From assembly GCA_963846475.1 (NCBI GenBank), contig CAWJVZ010000004.1, forward strand, positions 2,294,001-2,358,000: DNA of 64,000 nt, written 5' to 3'. Below the pieces are notes generated by a model. It searched no databases. It saw only the letters and a program-made list of their open reading frames with translations, and had not been told where the DNA came from. Position numbers and translations under genes: made by a program. This document shows, in pieces, positions 1-8,558 of the stretch. The stretch is from DASWJZ01 sp963846475 (GTDB taxonomy: Bacteria > Pseudomonadota > Alphaproteobacteria > Rhizobiales > Afifellaceae). Position 1 is the stretch's first letter. Each line of letters begins with the position of its first letter.

Positions 1-342
1 TTCTGGCGGGACGCCGACCGCGCGCTCATCGTCGGGGACGCTTTTGTCACGACAGGGCAGGAATCCGCCTACGAAGTGGCGGTGCAGGAGCCGGAGATGC
101 ACGGGCCGCCCATGTACTTCACCACGGACTGGGAAGCCGCCGGCCGTTCGGTGGAGAAGCTTGCGGCGCTCGAGCCGGATCTGGTCGTCGCCGGCCACGG
201 CCGCCCGATGCAGGGCGAAGCCATGCGGCAGGCGCTGCAGAGGCTCGCCCGCGACTTCGTCCGCGTGGCGGTGCCGGAGGCGGGCCGCTATGTCGAGCGG
301 CCGGCGCGGGCCGAGGACGGCAGCGCCTATCGCAAGCCGTAG
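1..342 (+). CDS. MBL-fold metallo-hydrolase, C-terminal part (5' end outside window)
   Basis: The frame is open from the first base to a stop at 340-342, so the gene begins before the window. The visible 113 residues contain ALIVGDAFVTT near the start and LVVAGHGRPMQG further on. A GDxF/V strand followed by an AGHGxP motif is the usual second half of a metallo-beta-lactamase-fold hydrolase, in which the GH histidine is a metal ligand. The HxHxDH motif would lie upstream, so substrate and subfamily cannot be judged. The gene converges on the ABC permease gene 64 bases further on. Confidence 0.75.
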   Translation, partial: FWRDADRALIVGDAFVTTGQESAYEVAVQEPEMHGPPMYFTTDWEAAGRSVEKLAALEPDLVVAGHGRPMQGEAMRQALQRLARDFVRVAVPEAGRYVERPARAEDGSAYRKP

Positions 343-405
343 CGAAGAGCTTCGTGCTCTCGCCGCTGCACTCCCGACCGTGAGAAAGCTCTTCCGGCGT
401 AGCCG

Positions 406-1434
406 CTAGCCGGTCCGCCGTCGCGATTTCGCAAACGTGTCGAACGCCACGGCGAGCACGATGATGATGCCGATGATGATCTGCTGGATGTAGGACGAGA
501 CGTTCATCAGCACGAGGCCGTTGAGGAGCACGCCGATGAGGATCGTGCCGATTACCGTGCCGAAGATCGAGCCGGCGCCGCCGAACAGGCTGGTGCCGCC
601 GATGACCACCGAGGCGATGACGGTGAGCTCGTAGCCGGTGCCGGCCACCGCCTCCGCCGAGTTGAGCCGCGCCGACAGCACGAAGGCGCCGAGCCCGGCG
701 AAGAAGCCCATGATGACATAGACGCTGAGCGTGACGCGGCGGACGTTCAGCCCCGACAGCCGCGCCGCCTCCGGGTTGCCGCCGACGGCATAGACCTGGC
801 GGCCGTAGCGCGTGTAGCGCAGCACGACATGCGCGAGGATGGCGAAGGCGATGAAGATGATGACCGGCACCGGCACCGGGCCGATACGCCCCTGGCCCCA
901 CCAGGTGTAGTCCGGCGCAAATCCGCTGATCGGCCCGCCGCCGGCGACCAGCAGCGCCGCGCCGCGGAACGCCGACATGCCGCCGAGCGTGACCACGAAG
1001 GGCGGCACTTTCAGTCGCGTGATGGCAAAGCCCTGCAGGAAACCGCCGGCGAGTCCCACCGCCAGCGCCGCGAGGAGCGCCAGCTCCCAGCCGTAGCCTG
1101 CGGCTTCGGCTCCGGCGCCGACCGAGAAGCGGTTCTCCAGCCCGCCCTTGGCGACCGCCGCCGCCGCGAGGCCGCAGAGCGCCAGCAGCGAGCCGACGGA
1201 GAGGTCGATGCCGGCAGTGAGGATGACGAAGGTCATGCCGACGGCGAGCAGGCCGACGATCGACACCTGCTTCATCACGTTGAACAAATTGACCGAGGAG
1301 AGGAAGCGCGGCTCCATGATGGCGAAGATCGCCATCAGCACGACCAGAAAGATCAGCGGCGCGAAGCGGGCGAGGATGGCGAAGGCGTCATTGCCGAAGC
1401 CGCGCCTCGGCTCGGCGGATTTCACCTCACTCAT
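406..1434 (-). CDS. Sugar-type ABC transporter permease (RbsC family)
   Basis: A 342-residue inner-membrane permease of the branched-chain/ribose (BPD_transp_2) family. After a short hydrophilic N-terminus (SEVKSAEPRRG) come many hydrophobic segments and the family hallmark AGIDLSVGSLLAL about residues 70-85; GGTSLFGGAGS near the C-terminus is also typical. I chose the ATG at 1434 because GGAGAGG lies about ten bases upstream; a TTG 27 bases earlier is possible. It is the last gene of a three-gene minus-strand operon (binding protein, ATPase, permease), 42 bases after the ATPase stop. The substrate is not evident; ribose, other pentoses or polyols are all possible. Confidence 0.9.
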   Translation of the reverse strand: MSEVKSAEPRRGFGNDAFAILARFAPLIFLVVLMAIFAIMEPRFLSSVNLFNVMKQVSIVGLLAVGMTFVILTAGIDLSVGSLLALCGLAAAAVAKGGLENRFSVGAGAEAAGYGWELALLAALAVGLAGGFLQGFAITRLKVPPFVVTLGGMSAFRGAALLVAGGGPISGFAPDYTWWGQGRIGPVPVPVIIFIAFAILAHVVLRYTRYGRQVYAVGGNPEAARLSGLNVRRVTLSVYVIMGFFAGLGAFVLSARLNSAEAVAGTGYELTVIASVVIGGTSLFGGAGSIFGTVIGTILIGVLLNGLVLMNVSSYIQQIIIGIIIVLAVAFDTFAKSRRRTG

Positions 1435-1476
1435 TGCCAGAGCCCTCTCCGCCCGCCCCAATGCCGTCCCGCATGA

Positions 1477-3024
1477 TCATGCCGCCCGCGCGACATTCAG
1501 CGTCATCATGGCCATCAGCATCTCTTCGTTCGCGGCGTCGCGCCGGACCTCGCCGGTCACCCGTCCCTCGCGCATGGTGACGATGCGGTCGCTGATCGCC
1601 AGGATTTCCGGCAGCTCGGAGGAGATGGCGATGATGGCGATGCCGGAGCGCGCCATCTCGAAGAGGAGGTTGTGCACCTCCACCTTGGCGCCGACGTCGA
1701 TGCCGCGCGTCGGCTCGTCGACGATCAGCACCTTTGGGCGGAGCGCCAGCCAGCGCGCCAGCACGACCTTCTGCTGGTTGCCGCCGGACAGGTTGATGAC
1801 GAGCTGCTCCGGCCCGGCCATGCGGATGTTGAGGACGCGGCGGTATTCCTCGACCATCGCGCTTTCCGCCGTCTCGTCGACCAGGAAGCGCCAGCGCGTC
1901 AGGCGGCCGAGCGCCGCCATGGAGATGTTCATGCGCACGGCGAGCGACAGGAACAGCGCCTGCTGCTTGCGGTCCTCCGGCACCAGGCCGATGCCGTGGC
2001 GGATGGCGTCCTGCGGCGTGCGGATGGCGACCGGCTCGCCGTCGACGCGGACGGTTCCGGCATCGAACGGGTCGGCCCCGAAAATGGCGCGCGCCGTTTC
2101 GGTGCGGCCGGCGCCGACCAGGCCGGCGATGCCCAGAATCTCGCCGCGGCGGACGGAGAGCGCGACGTCGGCCAGCACGCTGGCATGCGGGTCCTGGGCG
2201 TTGCCGCGCCGCGTCAGGCCTTCGACCTCAAGCGCTATCGGGCCGGGCTCGACGGCCTCGCGGTGCGCGAACAGCGCGCTCACCTGGCGGCCGACCATCG
2301 AGCGGATGATGCCGTCGACGGTCGTGTCCGCGACCCTGCCGCTGCCGACCTGGCGGCCGTCGCGGAGCACGGTGTAGCGGTCGCAGAGCTCCAGCACCTC
2401 CTCCAGGCGATGCGTCACGAAGATGATCGAAAGCCCCTCGCGCTTCAGGTCGCGGACGATGCGGAAAAGCTTTTGCACCTCGGTGGTGGACAGCGCCGAG
2501 GTCGGCTCGTCCATGACGATGAGGCGCGAGCGCATGGACAGCGCGCGGGCGATCTCCACCATCTGCTGCTCGGCGACGGAAAGGTCGCGCACCAGCGCCA
2601 TCGGCCTGACCGGCAGGCCGAGGCGGTCGGTGATGGCGCGCGTCTCCGCCGCCATCTTGCGCCAGCTGACGAAGGGTTTTGGGCCCGGCTCGCGGCCGAT
2701 GAAGACGTTCTCGGCGATCGTCATGTTCGGCGCGAGCGTGAATTCCTGGTAGATCGTCACGATCCCAAGCTTTTGCGCGTCGTGCGGCGAGGCGAGCGCG
2801 ATCGCCTCGCCGGCGAAGTCGATCGTGCCGGCATCCGGCTTCTGCGCCCCCGACAGGATTTTCAGGAGCGTCGACTTTCCCGCGCCGTTCTCGCCGAGCA
2901 GCGCATGGATCTCGCCGGGCGCCACCTCGAAGTCGACGTTGTCGAGCGCCTGCACGCCCGGGAATTTCTTTGAGATGCCGCGCATGGCGAGGAGCGGCGC
3001 GGCGGCCGGGGCTTCAGGCATCAT
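1477..3024 (-). CDS. Sugar ABC transporter ATP-binding protein, two NBDs (RbsA family)
   Basis: A 515-residue protein with two tandem ATPase domains, as in RbsA, MglA and XylG. Domain one has Walker A GENGAGKST at residues 44-52, signature LSVAEQQMVEIARAL and Walker B LIVMDEPTSAL. Domain two has the degenerate P-loop GLVGAGRTE normal for this family, the signature LSGGNQQKV and Walker B VLIVDEPTRGID. Start is the first of two adjacent ATGs (3024/3021); a TTG at 3081 would add 19 residues that do not look like the family. It energises import by the permease at 406 with the binding protein at 3085. Confidence 0.93.
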   Translation of the reverse strand: MMPEAPAAAPLLAMRGISKKFPGVQALDNVDFEVAPGEIHALLGENGAGKSTLLKILSGAQKPDAGTIDFAGEAIALASPHDAQKLGIVTIYQEFTLAPNMTIAENVFIGREPGPKPFVSWRKMAAETRAITDRLGLPVRPMALVRDLSVAEQQMVEIARALSMRSRLIVMDEPTSALSTTEVQKLFRIVRDLKREGLSIIFVTHRLEEVLELCDRYTVLRDGRQVGSGRVADTTVDGIIRSMVGRQVSALFAHREAVEPGPIALEVEGLTRRGNAQDPHASVLADVALSVRRGEILGIAGLVGAGRTETARAIFGADPFDAGTVRVDGEPVAIRTPQDAIRHGIGLVPEDRKQQALFLSLAVRMNISMAALGRLTRWRFLVDETAESAMVEEYRRVLNIRMAGPEQLVINLSGGNQQKVVLARWLALRPKVLIVDEPTRGIDVGAKVEVHNLLFEMARSGIAIIAISSELPEILAISDRIVTMREGRVTGEVRRDAANEEMLMAMMTLNVARAA

Positions 3025-3084
3025 GACGGGCACTGTTCCAGCCGGGGCTTTCGGCGGCGGGGAGAGGACCCCGCCGCCCAAAAA

Positions 3085-4038
3085 CTATTGCACTTCGCCG
3101 AGGCGCTCCGCCTCGTTGATGTTGTCCTTGGTGATCGCCACCGGCGTCAGCAGGACCAGCTTCTCCGGCTGGGTGCCGTCGCGCAGGAATTTCACCAGCG
3201 CCTGCACGGCGCCGCGGCTCTGGCCGCCGGGGAACTGCTCGACGGTCGCCGCCAGCGAGCCGTCGCGCACCGCGGCAAGCGCCTCCGGCAGCGCGTCGAA
3301 GCCGATCACCGTCACGCCGGTGAAATTGCGGCCCTTCAGCGCCTCGACCGCGCCGAGCGCCATGTCGTCGTTGCCGGCGACGATCACGTCGGGCGGCGCA
3401 TCCATGCCGGCAAGCGCCAATTCGGTCACCGACAGGCCGTCGGCGCGGCGGAAATTCGCCGTCTGCTCGAAGACGAACTTGTATTTGTCGGGCTCGGCGT
3501 CGAGCACATTGTGCAGGCCCTGATTGCGGTCGATCGCCGGGCTGGCGCCGGGCGTGCCCTGCAGGTTGATGATGTTGGCGCCGTCGGGGAACAGTTTCTT
3601 GATCAGCTCGCCCTGGGCCTCGCCGCCCTTGACGTTGTCGGCGCCGACATGCGCCAGGATGCCGGGCACCTTGTCGACGCGGCGATCGATGGTGACGACC
3701 GGGATGCCGGCGTCGACCGCCTGCTGGATCGCCGGCGCCATGGCGTCGACCTCGCGCGGCGAAATGACGATGCCGTCGACGCCCTGGGTGATCGCCGTCT
3801 CGACGTCGGCGGTCTGCTTGGGCGTCTGGTCCTGGCCGTCGCTTTCCACGACGGTGATGTTGCCGAGCGCCTCCGCTTCGGCCTTCATCTGGTTCATCAT
3901 GTGCACGAAGAAGGGAAAGCTCAGTCCCGGCACGGACGCCATGATGGTGAGCGGCTTGTCGGCCTGCGCGGCGGCGCCGCCGGTCAAGGCCAGTCCGACG
4001 GCGCCCGCCAGGAGCGCCATTCTAGCAAAACGTCTCAT
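3085..4038 (-). CDS. Sugar ABC transporter substrate-binding protein (Peripla_BP_4, RbsB-like)
   Basis: A 317-residue periplasmic binding protein. Residues 1-25 are a signal peptide (two arginines, hydrophobic core, GGAAAQA before the mature end). The mature part has the two-lobe pattern of type 1 binding proteins: SFPFFVHMMNQMKAEAEAL, VDGIVISPREVDAM, GIPVVTIDRRVD and VIVAGNDDMALGAVEAL, which correspond to ligand-contacting segments of RbsB. A strong Shine-Dalgarno GGAGGAAA precedes the ATG at 4038. It is the first gene of the importer operon, 60 bases before the ATPase start. The ligand cannot be assigned. Confidence 0.92.
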   Translation of the reverse strand: MRRFARMALLAGAVGLALTGGAAAQADKPLTIMASVPGLSFPFFVHMMNQMKAEAEALGNITVVESDGQDQTPKQTADVETAITQGVDGIVISPREVDAMAPAIQQAVDAGIPVVTIDRRVDKVPGILAHVGADNVKGGEAQGELIKKLFPDGANIINLQGTPGASPAIDRNQGLHNVLDAEPDKYKFVFEQTANFRRADGLSVTELALAGMDAPPDVIVAGNDDMALGAVEALKGRNFTGVTVIGFDALPEALAAVRDGSLAATVEQFPGGQSRGAVQALVKFLRDGTQPEKLVLLTPVAITKDNINEAERLGEVQ

Positions 4039-4359
4039 GATTTCCTCCCGCCCGATTTGTCCGATTATTCGGGCGCGACGAAATTGGCCGGCATGGCGGA
4101 ACCTGTCAATCGCCGCAACGGCTCGGCCGGAAACCCCCTGACCGGTATCCTCGGGCGAGGGAAGCGAGACCCGAGGACCAGAAATGCGGTGCAACCCTCT
4201 CCCACTGCAGTGAACTTCCGATCCCGCTGGGTTCGCGGCTCTCGCTGCGCTCGGCCGAGAATGACCGCCGGCCGCCGCCGGGCTTTCTGTGCCGTTGCCG
4301 CGCCTTTATGCTGCGGGCGAATCCCCGGCTCGGCCGGATGCTGCCTTGGCCCTAGCGGA
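4039..4359. other. Divergent intergenic region with a palindrome
   Basis: 321 bases between the divergent binding-protein and TerB/J-domain genes; it must hold promoters for both. I see no clear sigma-70 boxes. An inverted repeat TCCTCGGG...CCCGAGGA spans 4,148-4,177 and is followed by a GC-rich stretch (about 4,205-4,275) of the type often repeated between genes in rhizobia. No open frame here looks like protein. Confidence 0.5.
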
Positions 4360-5064
4360 ATGGGAATATTCTCGCGCATTGCCGGCGTCCTCGCCGGCGG
4401 CGCCGGCAAGGTCGGCGCGGCCGTGTCGGGCCTCCGGGCCATCCTCGCCGGCCTTGCCGACAGCGAGCTCCGCCGCCAGGCCGCCTTCGCCATCGCCATG
4501 ATCGCGCTCTCCGCCAAGATGGCCAAGGCCGACGGCGTCGTGACGCGGCCGGAGATCGATGCCTTCGTCCGCAGCTTCGCCATCCCGCCCGGCGAGGAGA
4601 GCAACGTCAGCCGCGTCTACAACCTCGCCAAGCGCGACGTCGCCGGCTTCGAGGCCTATGCGCGCGACGTGGCGCGGCTCTTCGCCGAGGACCCAAAGAT
4701 GCTGGAGGACATCCTCGACGGCCTTTTCGACATCGCCAAGGCGGACGGCGCCGTGCATGAGCGCGAGCTCCTCTACCTCGGCCGGGTCGCCGAGATCTTT
4801 GGCTTCGACGAGCACGGTTTTGCAAGAATCCGCGCCCGGCATGTCGCCGGCGAATTCGGCGACCCCTACCTCGTTCTTGACGCCGACCCGTCCTGGGATT
4901 TCCAAAGGCTGCGTCGCCACTACCGAAAGCTCGTGCGGGAGAACCACCCCGACCGGCTGATCGCCCGCGGCGTCCCCGAGGAATTCTTGCGCATCGCCAA
5001 CGACCGCCTCGCCGCCATCAACGCCGCCTGGGAGCGCATCGAAGTTCTTAGGGCCCGCGCCTGA
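4360..5064 (+). CDS. TerB / DnaJ-domain protein (DjlA-like)
   Basis: A 234-residue protein with an alpha-helical TerB-type domain (about residues 35-150: IALSAKMAKADGVVTRPEID and FDIAKADGAVHEREL are the two acidic repeats of that fold) and a C-terminal J domain (about 165-234) with the HPD motif in ENHPDRLIARG. This is the order seen in DjlA, a co-chaperone that stimulates DnaK; unlike E. coli DjlA, no clear N-terminal membrane helix is present. The frame is open far upstream, but the ATG at 4360 (MGIFSRIAGVLAGG) starts the protein-like part. The Shine-Dalgarno is weak. Confidence 0.85.
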   Translation: MGIFSRIAGVLAGGAGKVGAAVSGLRAILAGLADSELRRQAAFAIAMIALSAKMAKADGVVTRPEIDAFVRSFAIPPGEESNVSRVYNLAKRDVAGFEAYARDVARLFAEDPKMLEDILDGLFDIAKADGAVHERELLYLGRVAEIFGFDEHGFARIRARHVAGEFGDPYLVLDADPSWDFQRLRRHYRKLVRENHPDRLIARGVPEEFLRIANDRLAAINAAWERIEVLRARA

Positions 5065-5092
5065 TGCCCACTGCCGCGGCGCCGAGCAACTA

Positions 5093-5340
5093 CCCTCCTC
5101 TCCCCCGTGGGGAGAGGCCGAGTCCGCGCGTCAGCGCGGAGCCGGGTGAGGGTTCTGGCGCGGTTCTCGACGATCCTGTCCCTCACCCGGGGGCTGCACC
5201 CTCCTCTCCCCGGTTGGGAGAGGCCGAGTCCGCGCGAAGCGCGAGGCCCGGTGAGGGTTCTGGCGCCGGGTTCTACGATCTTGTCCCTCACCCGGTGGCT
5301 ACGCCACTCGGCCTCTCCCCGAAGGGCAGAGGAGGGCGAT
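5093..5340. repeat. Dispersed palindromic repeat, two tandem copies plus an inverted end
   Basis: Two related copies of about 97 bases (5,093-5,189 and 5,198-5,295). Each starts CCCTCCTCTCC, continues GAGAGGCCGAGTCCGCGCG and GGTGAGGGTTCTGGCGC, and ends TGTCCCTCACCCGG, so the middle and end form a hairpin. At 5,305-5,335 the CTCTCC end recurs in inverted orientation. The same element flanks the IS481-family insertion near 24,740 and 26,130. It fills the gap between two genes and contains no credible reading frame. Confidence 0.8.
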
Positions 5341-5362
5341 CCTTGCTCTCTTGGCGGGTCTT

Positions 5363-6094
5363 ATGAGCCTCCTCGTCGAGCAGCGCCCCTCGCCCAATCA
5401 CGGCGAGCGGCAGGGCGGCCCGCCGGACATGCTGCTCCTGCACTACACCGGCATGCCCAATGACGAGCAGGCGCTCGCCTGGCTGTGCGACCCGGCGAGC
5501 CAGGTGTCTTCGCATTATTTCGTCCATGCGGACGGCCGCGTCCTGGCGCTGGTACCGGAGGAGCGGCGCGCCTGGCACGCCGGCGCCTCCTCCTGGGCCG
5601 GCGATACCGACGTCAATTCCCGCTCCATCGGCATCGAGATCGCCAATGCCGGCCATCCCGGCGGCCTCCCCGATTTCCCCGCCGCGCAGATCGAGGCGCT
5701 GACCGCCCTCTGCCGCCACATTTTCGGGCGCCACACAATAAAGCCGCACCGCGTGCTCGGCCATTCCGACGTGGCCCCCGGCCGAAAGCTCGACCCCGGC
5801 GAGCGCTTTCCCTGGGCGCGCCTCGCCGCATCCGGCATCGGCCATTTCGTCGAGCCGGCAAAAATCGGCGGCGGCCGCTTCTTCCAGCGCGGCGATTGCG
5901 GCCAGCCGGTGGAGGCGCTGCAGGCGATGCTCGCCCTCTACGGCTATGGCATCGACATCACCGGCAGCTTCGACCAGCGCACCGAAGCTGTCATCGTCGC
6001 CTTCCAGCGCCATTTCCGCCCGGCGCGGGTCGACGGCATCGCCGACCGCTCCACCATCGAAACGCTGCACCAGCTCCTCGCCGCCCTGCCGTAA
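5363..6094 (+). CDS. N-acetylmuramoyl-L-alanine amidase (AmiD-like) with peptidoglycan-binding domain
   Basis: A 243-residue Amidase_2-family enzyme predicted to cut the amide between muramic acid and L-alanine, probably on anhydro-muropeptides in cell-wall recycling, as AmpD/AmiD do. Zinc-ligand motifs are visible: LLLHYTG (His27), VLGHSDVAPG (His134) and RKLDPG (Asp144). Residues about 175-240 form a PG_binding_1 domain (DCGQPVEALQAMLALYGY). No signal peptide or lipobox is seen at the chosen ATG (5363), which suggests a cytoplasmic enzyme, although AmiD of E. coli is a lipoprotein. Convergent with the TauE gene. Confidence 0.9.
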   Translation: MSLLVEQRPSPNHGERQGGPPDMLLLHYTGMPNDEQALAWLCDPASQVSSHYFVHADGRVLALVPEERRAWHAGASSWAGDTDVNSRSIGIEIANAGHPGGLPDFPAAQIEALTALCRHIFGRHTIKPHRVLGHSDVAPGRKLDPGERFPWARLAASGIGHFVEPAKIGGGRFFQRGDCGQPVEALQAMLALYGYGIDITGSFDQRTEAVIVAFQRHFRPARVDGIADRSTIETLHQLLAALP

Positions 6095-6166
6095 GGCGAC
6101 AGGGCCGGAGGGTGGTGGATGGACGGGCGTTCGTCGGTTGCATGAAGCCGTCAGGCCTCGCTGGCC

Positions 6167-6904
6167 TCAGGCCATGAGCAAGCGCGGCAAAGTCGACGCG
6201 ATGATGACGATCCCGACCGCGATCATGATCGGCCGGGTGGGGATGCGGCTCACCAGAAAGCCGCCGAGCGGAGCGGCAAGCACGCCGCCGATGATCAGGC
6301 CGATCGCCGAGCTGAGTTCCGACCAGCCGAGGCTGACGACGAAAGTGATGGAGATGATTGTCGTGACGAGGAACTCGGTCAGGTTGGTCGAGCCGATGAC
6401 GCGGCGCGGGTTGTGACCGCGACCGATGAGCGAGCCCGTCACGACCGGCCCCCATCCGCCGCCCCCCATCGCATCGAGCAGGCCGCCGCCGGTCCCGACA
6501 AACGGGACGATCCAGTCGCGCACCTCCCGCGGCCACAGCGGCTGGAACGCCTTGAAGATGATGAAGAGGCCGATGCCCATCAGGTAGATGGAGACGATCG
6601 GGCGCATGAATTCGGCATCGACGTTCGCCAGCACGTAGGCGCCGATGGCGCCGCCGATCATGCCCGCCGGTGCGAGCCGCGCGACCAGCCGCCAGTCGAC
6701 GTTCCTGTGCCACACATGCGATGCGCCCGATGCCGCCGTCGTAAAAATTTCCGTCGCATGCGTCATCGCGCTGGCGGTGGCCGGTGGGACGCCGAAGGCG
6801 AGCAGCGAGCTGGTGGCGAGCACGCCGAAGGCCATTCCCAGCGCCCCGTCAACCAGCTGCGCAAAAAACCCGATGGCGATGAATACCCATATCTCCTCCG
6901 GCAT
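6167..6904 (-). CDS. TSUP-family exporter (sulfite exporter TauE/SafE)
   Basis: A 245-residue membrane protein of about seven to eight hydrophobic helices. The paired motifs GFFAQLVDGALGMAFG near the N-terminus and GTGGGLLDAMGGGGWGP in the middle are the duplicated signature of the TauE/SafE (TSUP) family, which moves sulfite, sulfoacetate or related small anions. ATG at 6904. It stands alone, convergent with the amidase, so the substrate cannot be inferred from neighbours. Confidence 0.88.
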   Translation of the reverse strand: MPEEIWVFIAIGFFAQLVDGALGMAFGVLATSSLLAFGVPPATASAMTHATEIFTTAASGASHVWHRNVDWRLVARLAPAGMIGGAIGAYVLANVDAEFMRPIVSIYLMGIGLFIIFKAFQPLWPREVRDWIVPFVGTGGGLLDAMGGGGWGPVVTGSLIGRGHNPRRVIGSTNLTEFLVTTIISITFVVSLGWSELSSAIGLIIGGVLAAPLGGFLVSRIPTRPIMIAVGIVIIASTLPRLLMA

Positions 6905-7205
6905 TGGTTCCTGAACTCCAAAGCTTTTGAATTCTCTCCGCGCCCAGTCAGCCCCGGCCGGCTCGGCGGCACAAGGAAAGCCAATCTCTCAAGTCGGCTT
7001 GGTTTTGGAACAAAGAACCTTTCGGAGGAGGACAGACGCGAGCCCCTAGGCGGAGCGTTTTGTCCTAGGCCCTTCTCGACGGAGCACGCCCTAAAGCCCC
7101 TTAGACGATTCCCGGCGGCGGTAAGAAGCCGGTCGCAACTAAAACCTGCGCTGGGCGTTAACCTAGGTTAATAAAGCCAGGACAGCTGGCGTGGAAGGCG
7201 GCGCA
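6905..7205. other. Intergenic region, no gene seen
   Basis: 301 bases upstream of two diverging genes. No convincing ORF or structured RNA. The 3' part (7,155-7,176) is AT-richer with GTTAAC and GTTAATAAAG, similar to GTTAAT strings before the small genes at 7,999 and 8,311, and may be promoter DNA. Confidence 0.4.
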
Positions 7206-7439
7206 ATGCCTAGCGACGGTTCCCTGATCGGGCTCATCACCACCTCGGTGACGGCGGCTGCGAGCGCCCGCCGCGTCGCCGCCGGGATCCTCCTGGAAAC
7301 GCTGCAATCCAAGGGGTCCGCCGCCCTCGCGAAGGAGGTCGAGCGCGTCGAAGCGGAAATCGGCCCGCCGGTCGCCGATGAGATGCAAGCCCTGATCGAC
7401 GAATACGGCCTGGCCGGCAAGCTCGATCCTCCGCGCTGA
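7206..7439 (+). CDS. Small hypothetical protein, 77 aa
   Basis: I do not recognise this protein. It is 77 residues, mainly helical and alanine-rich (LITTSVTAAASARRVAAG, then ALAKEVERVEAEIG), with no signal peptide or membrane helix. ATG at 7206 is preceded by GGAAGGCGG; a GTG 15 bases upstream is an alternative. It ends 7 bases before the stop of the convergent gene at 7447. Codon usage is like the neighbours, which supports a real gene. Confidence 0.55.
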   Translation: MPSDGSLIGLITTSVTAAASARRVAAGILLETLQSKGSAALAKEVERVEAEIGPPVADEMQALIDEYGLAGKLDPPR

Positions 7440-7446
7440 GCGTTGG

Positions 7447-7686
7447 CTACGGCATCGGCACGCGATAGGACAGCCGCACGCCGGCATGGGCGGCCGCCTG
7501 GACGACCGCCTCGGCCAGCTCGGCCTCCGTCATGGTTATCCCGGGGTGCTCCGCCATGAGGTGGCGGACCACTTCGGTGGCGTCGATCAGGCCTGAGCCG
7601 CTGGCGGCGCGCGCCACCACCGCCTCGATCGCCTGATAGATGTCGAGGGACCGCTGGAACTCAGCGGCGAAATCGGACCGGGCCAT
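7447..7686 (-). CDS. Small hypothetical protein A of a paralogous pair, 79 aa
   Basis: A 79-residue soluble helical protein with no known function. Its core AIEAVVARAASGSGLIDAT lines up with EIEHIVSRASQGTGFLRAG of the 79-residue protein at 7999, and VVRHLMAEHPGITMTEAELA lines up with the following part of that protein. The conserved pattern is a helix, a short turn S/Q-G-S/T-G-hydrophobic, then two more helices. ATG at 7686 (MARSDF) has AGGAGAG about 13 bases upstream; an upstream ATG at 7752 would add a basic extension with no match in the paralog. It diverges from the paralog across about 310 bases. Confidence 0.6.
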   Translation of the reverse strand: MARSDFAAEFQRSLDIYQAIEAVVARAASGSGLIDATEVVRHLMAEHPGITMTEAELAEAVVQAAAHAGVRLSYRVPMP

Positions 7687-7998
7687 CGCGTTTCCCACTC
7701 TCCTGCGCAGCAGCACGGCGCCTTTCGAGCCGCCATGCGTGCGCAGCCTCATGCCCCCGGTCCTCACCATACGGGCGCTTGCGGCGCGCCCGCTTTATCC
7801 CTTGTTAATGCGGCCAGAAAGAATCCAGGAGCGGACCCCCTGCCGGCCCGCTCTTGCCCTGTGTTAAAGCGGTGACCGGCTTAAGCTGCTAAGCATCCGC
7901 CATTCGCCGGACGAGGCGATGGCTCGCGAGCCCGGCGGTGTTCCTCATCTCCCTCCCGCCGCCGCTCGCGGGTGAACCAGGGAGCACTACGCGTCATC

Positions 7999-8238
7999 AT
8001 GCATAACCCCGATCACCGGCTCGTCCAGATCCTCGTCCGCGAGGAGATCGAGCACATCGTCTCCCGCGCTTCGCAGGGAACGGGATTCCTGCGCGCCGGC
8101 GAACACGCCTACCGCATCCTGAAGCAATATCCGAATTGCGGGATGAGCGGCGAGGAGGTGGTCAATGAGATCATCGCCGCCGCCGCAACCTCGGGGGTGG
8201 CGGTGGAAATGAGCCGGCCGCACGCGGTGGCCGCCTGA
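7999..8238 (+). CDS. Small hypothetical protein B of a paralogous pair, 79 aa
   Basis: Same length as, and similar in sequence to, the protein encoded at 7447-7686 (see that entry). Shared features are the V/I-V-A/S-R-A-S-x-G-T/S-G turn and the C-terminal EEVVNEIIAAAATSGVAVEM helix-strand. The ATG at 7999 follows AGGGAG by about 14 bases; a GTG at 7972 is an alternative. No transmembrane segment. Function unknown; this looks like a small rhizobial regulator-size domain, but no DNA-binding motif is evident. Confidence 0.62.
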   Translation: MHNPDHRLVQILVREEIEHIVSRASQGTGFLRAGEHAYRILKQYPNCGMSGEEVVNEIIAAAATSGVAVEMSRPHAVAA

Positions 8239-8310
8239 TTGCTGAATTCTGCCGGCCCGACTTAGCCTTTGTTAATGTGAGGTAGCCGACATTCTGCTAG
8301 GCCGCCCGCC

Positions 8311-8544
8311 ATGGTGCGTTACTTCTTCGACGTTGACGGCGAGCCTGCCGATACCGACGGCCTTCGCCTTCTGGACATGAATGCCGTTCGTGCGGAAGCA
8401 ATCAGTGCTGCCGGCGAGATGCTGCGGGAGTTGGACGGGGCGCTGTCGGGCGAGGAATGGGTCATGCGCGTCACCGACGAAAGCCGCCGCCCGGTCTTGA
8501 CGCTGCAATTCTTCGCGATCGAGCACGCGTTGGAGCCCGCCTGA
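8311..8544 (+). CDS. DUF6894-family protein, 77 aa
   Basis: MVRYFFDVDGEPADTDGLRL followed by AVRAEAISAAGEMLRE is the pattern of the short DUF6894 proteins frequent in rhizobia: an RYFFD strand, an acidic loop with a conserved aspartate, and a helix that begins with an A-R/A-EA motif. The family is uncharacterised. ATG at 8311 is near a GTTAATGTGAGG string. The gene is monocistronic in appearance and converges with the gene at 8559. Confidence 0.75.
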   Translation: MVRYFFDVDGEPADTDGLRLLDMNAVRAEAISAAGEMLRELDGALSGEEWVMRVTDESRRPVLTLQFFAIEHALEPA

Positions 8545-8558
8545 TCCGGGTCGGGCGC

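Noticed and set aside
1672..2973. A 433-codon plus-strand frame
   Set aside because: Antisense to the double-ATPase gene, composition rich in His, Arg and Asp typical of antisense frames.
3088..4359. A long upstream extension of the TerB/J-domain frame
   Set aside because: It lies antisense to the binding-protein gene and does not resemble protein. The ATG at 4360 starts the conserved part.
5093..5340. Possible CRISPR array
   Set aside because: The repeats are about 97 bases, directly adjacent, internally palindromic and without equal-length unique spacers; no cas genes are present.
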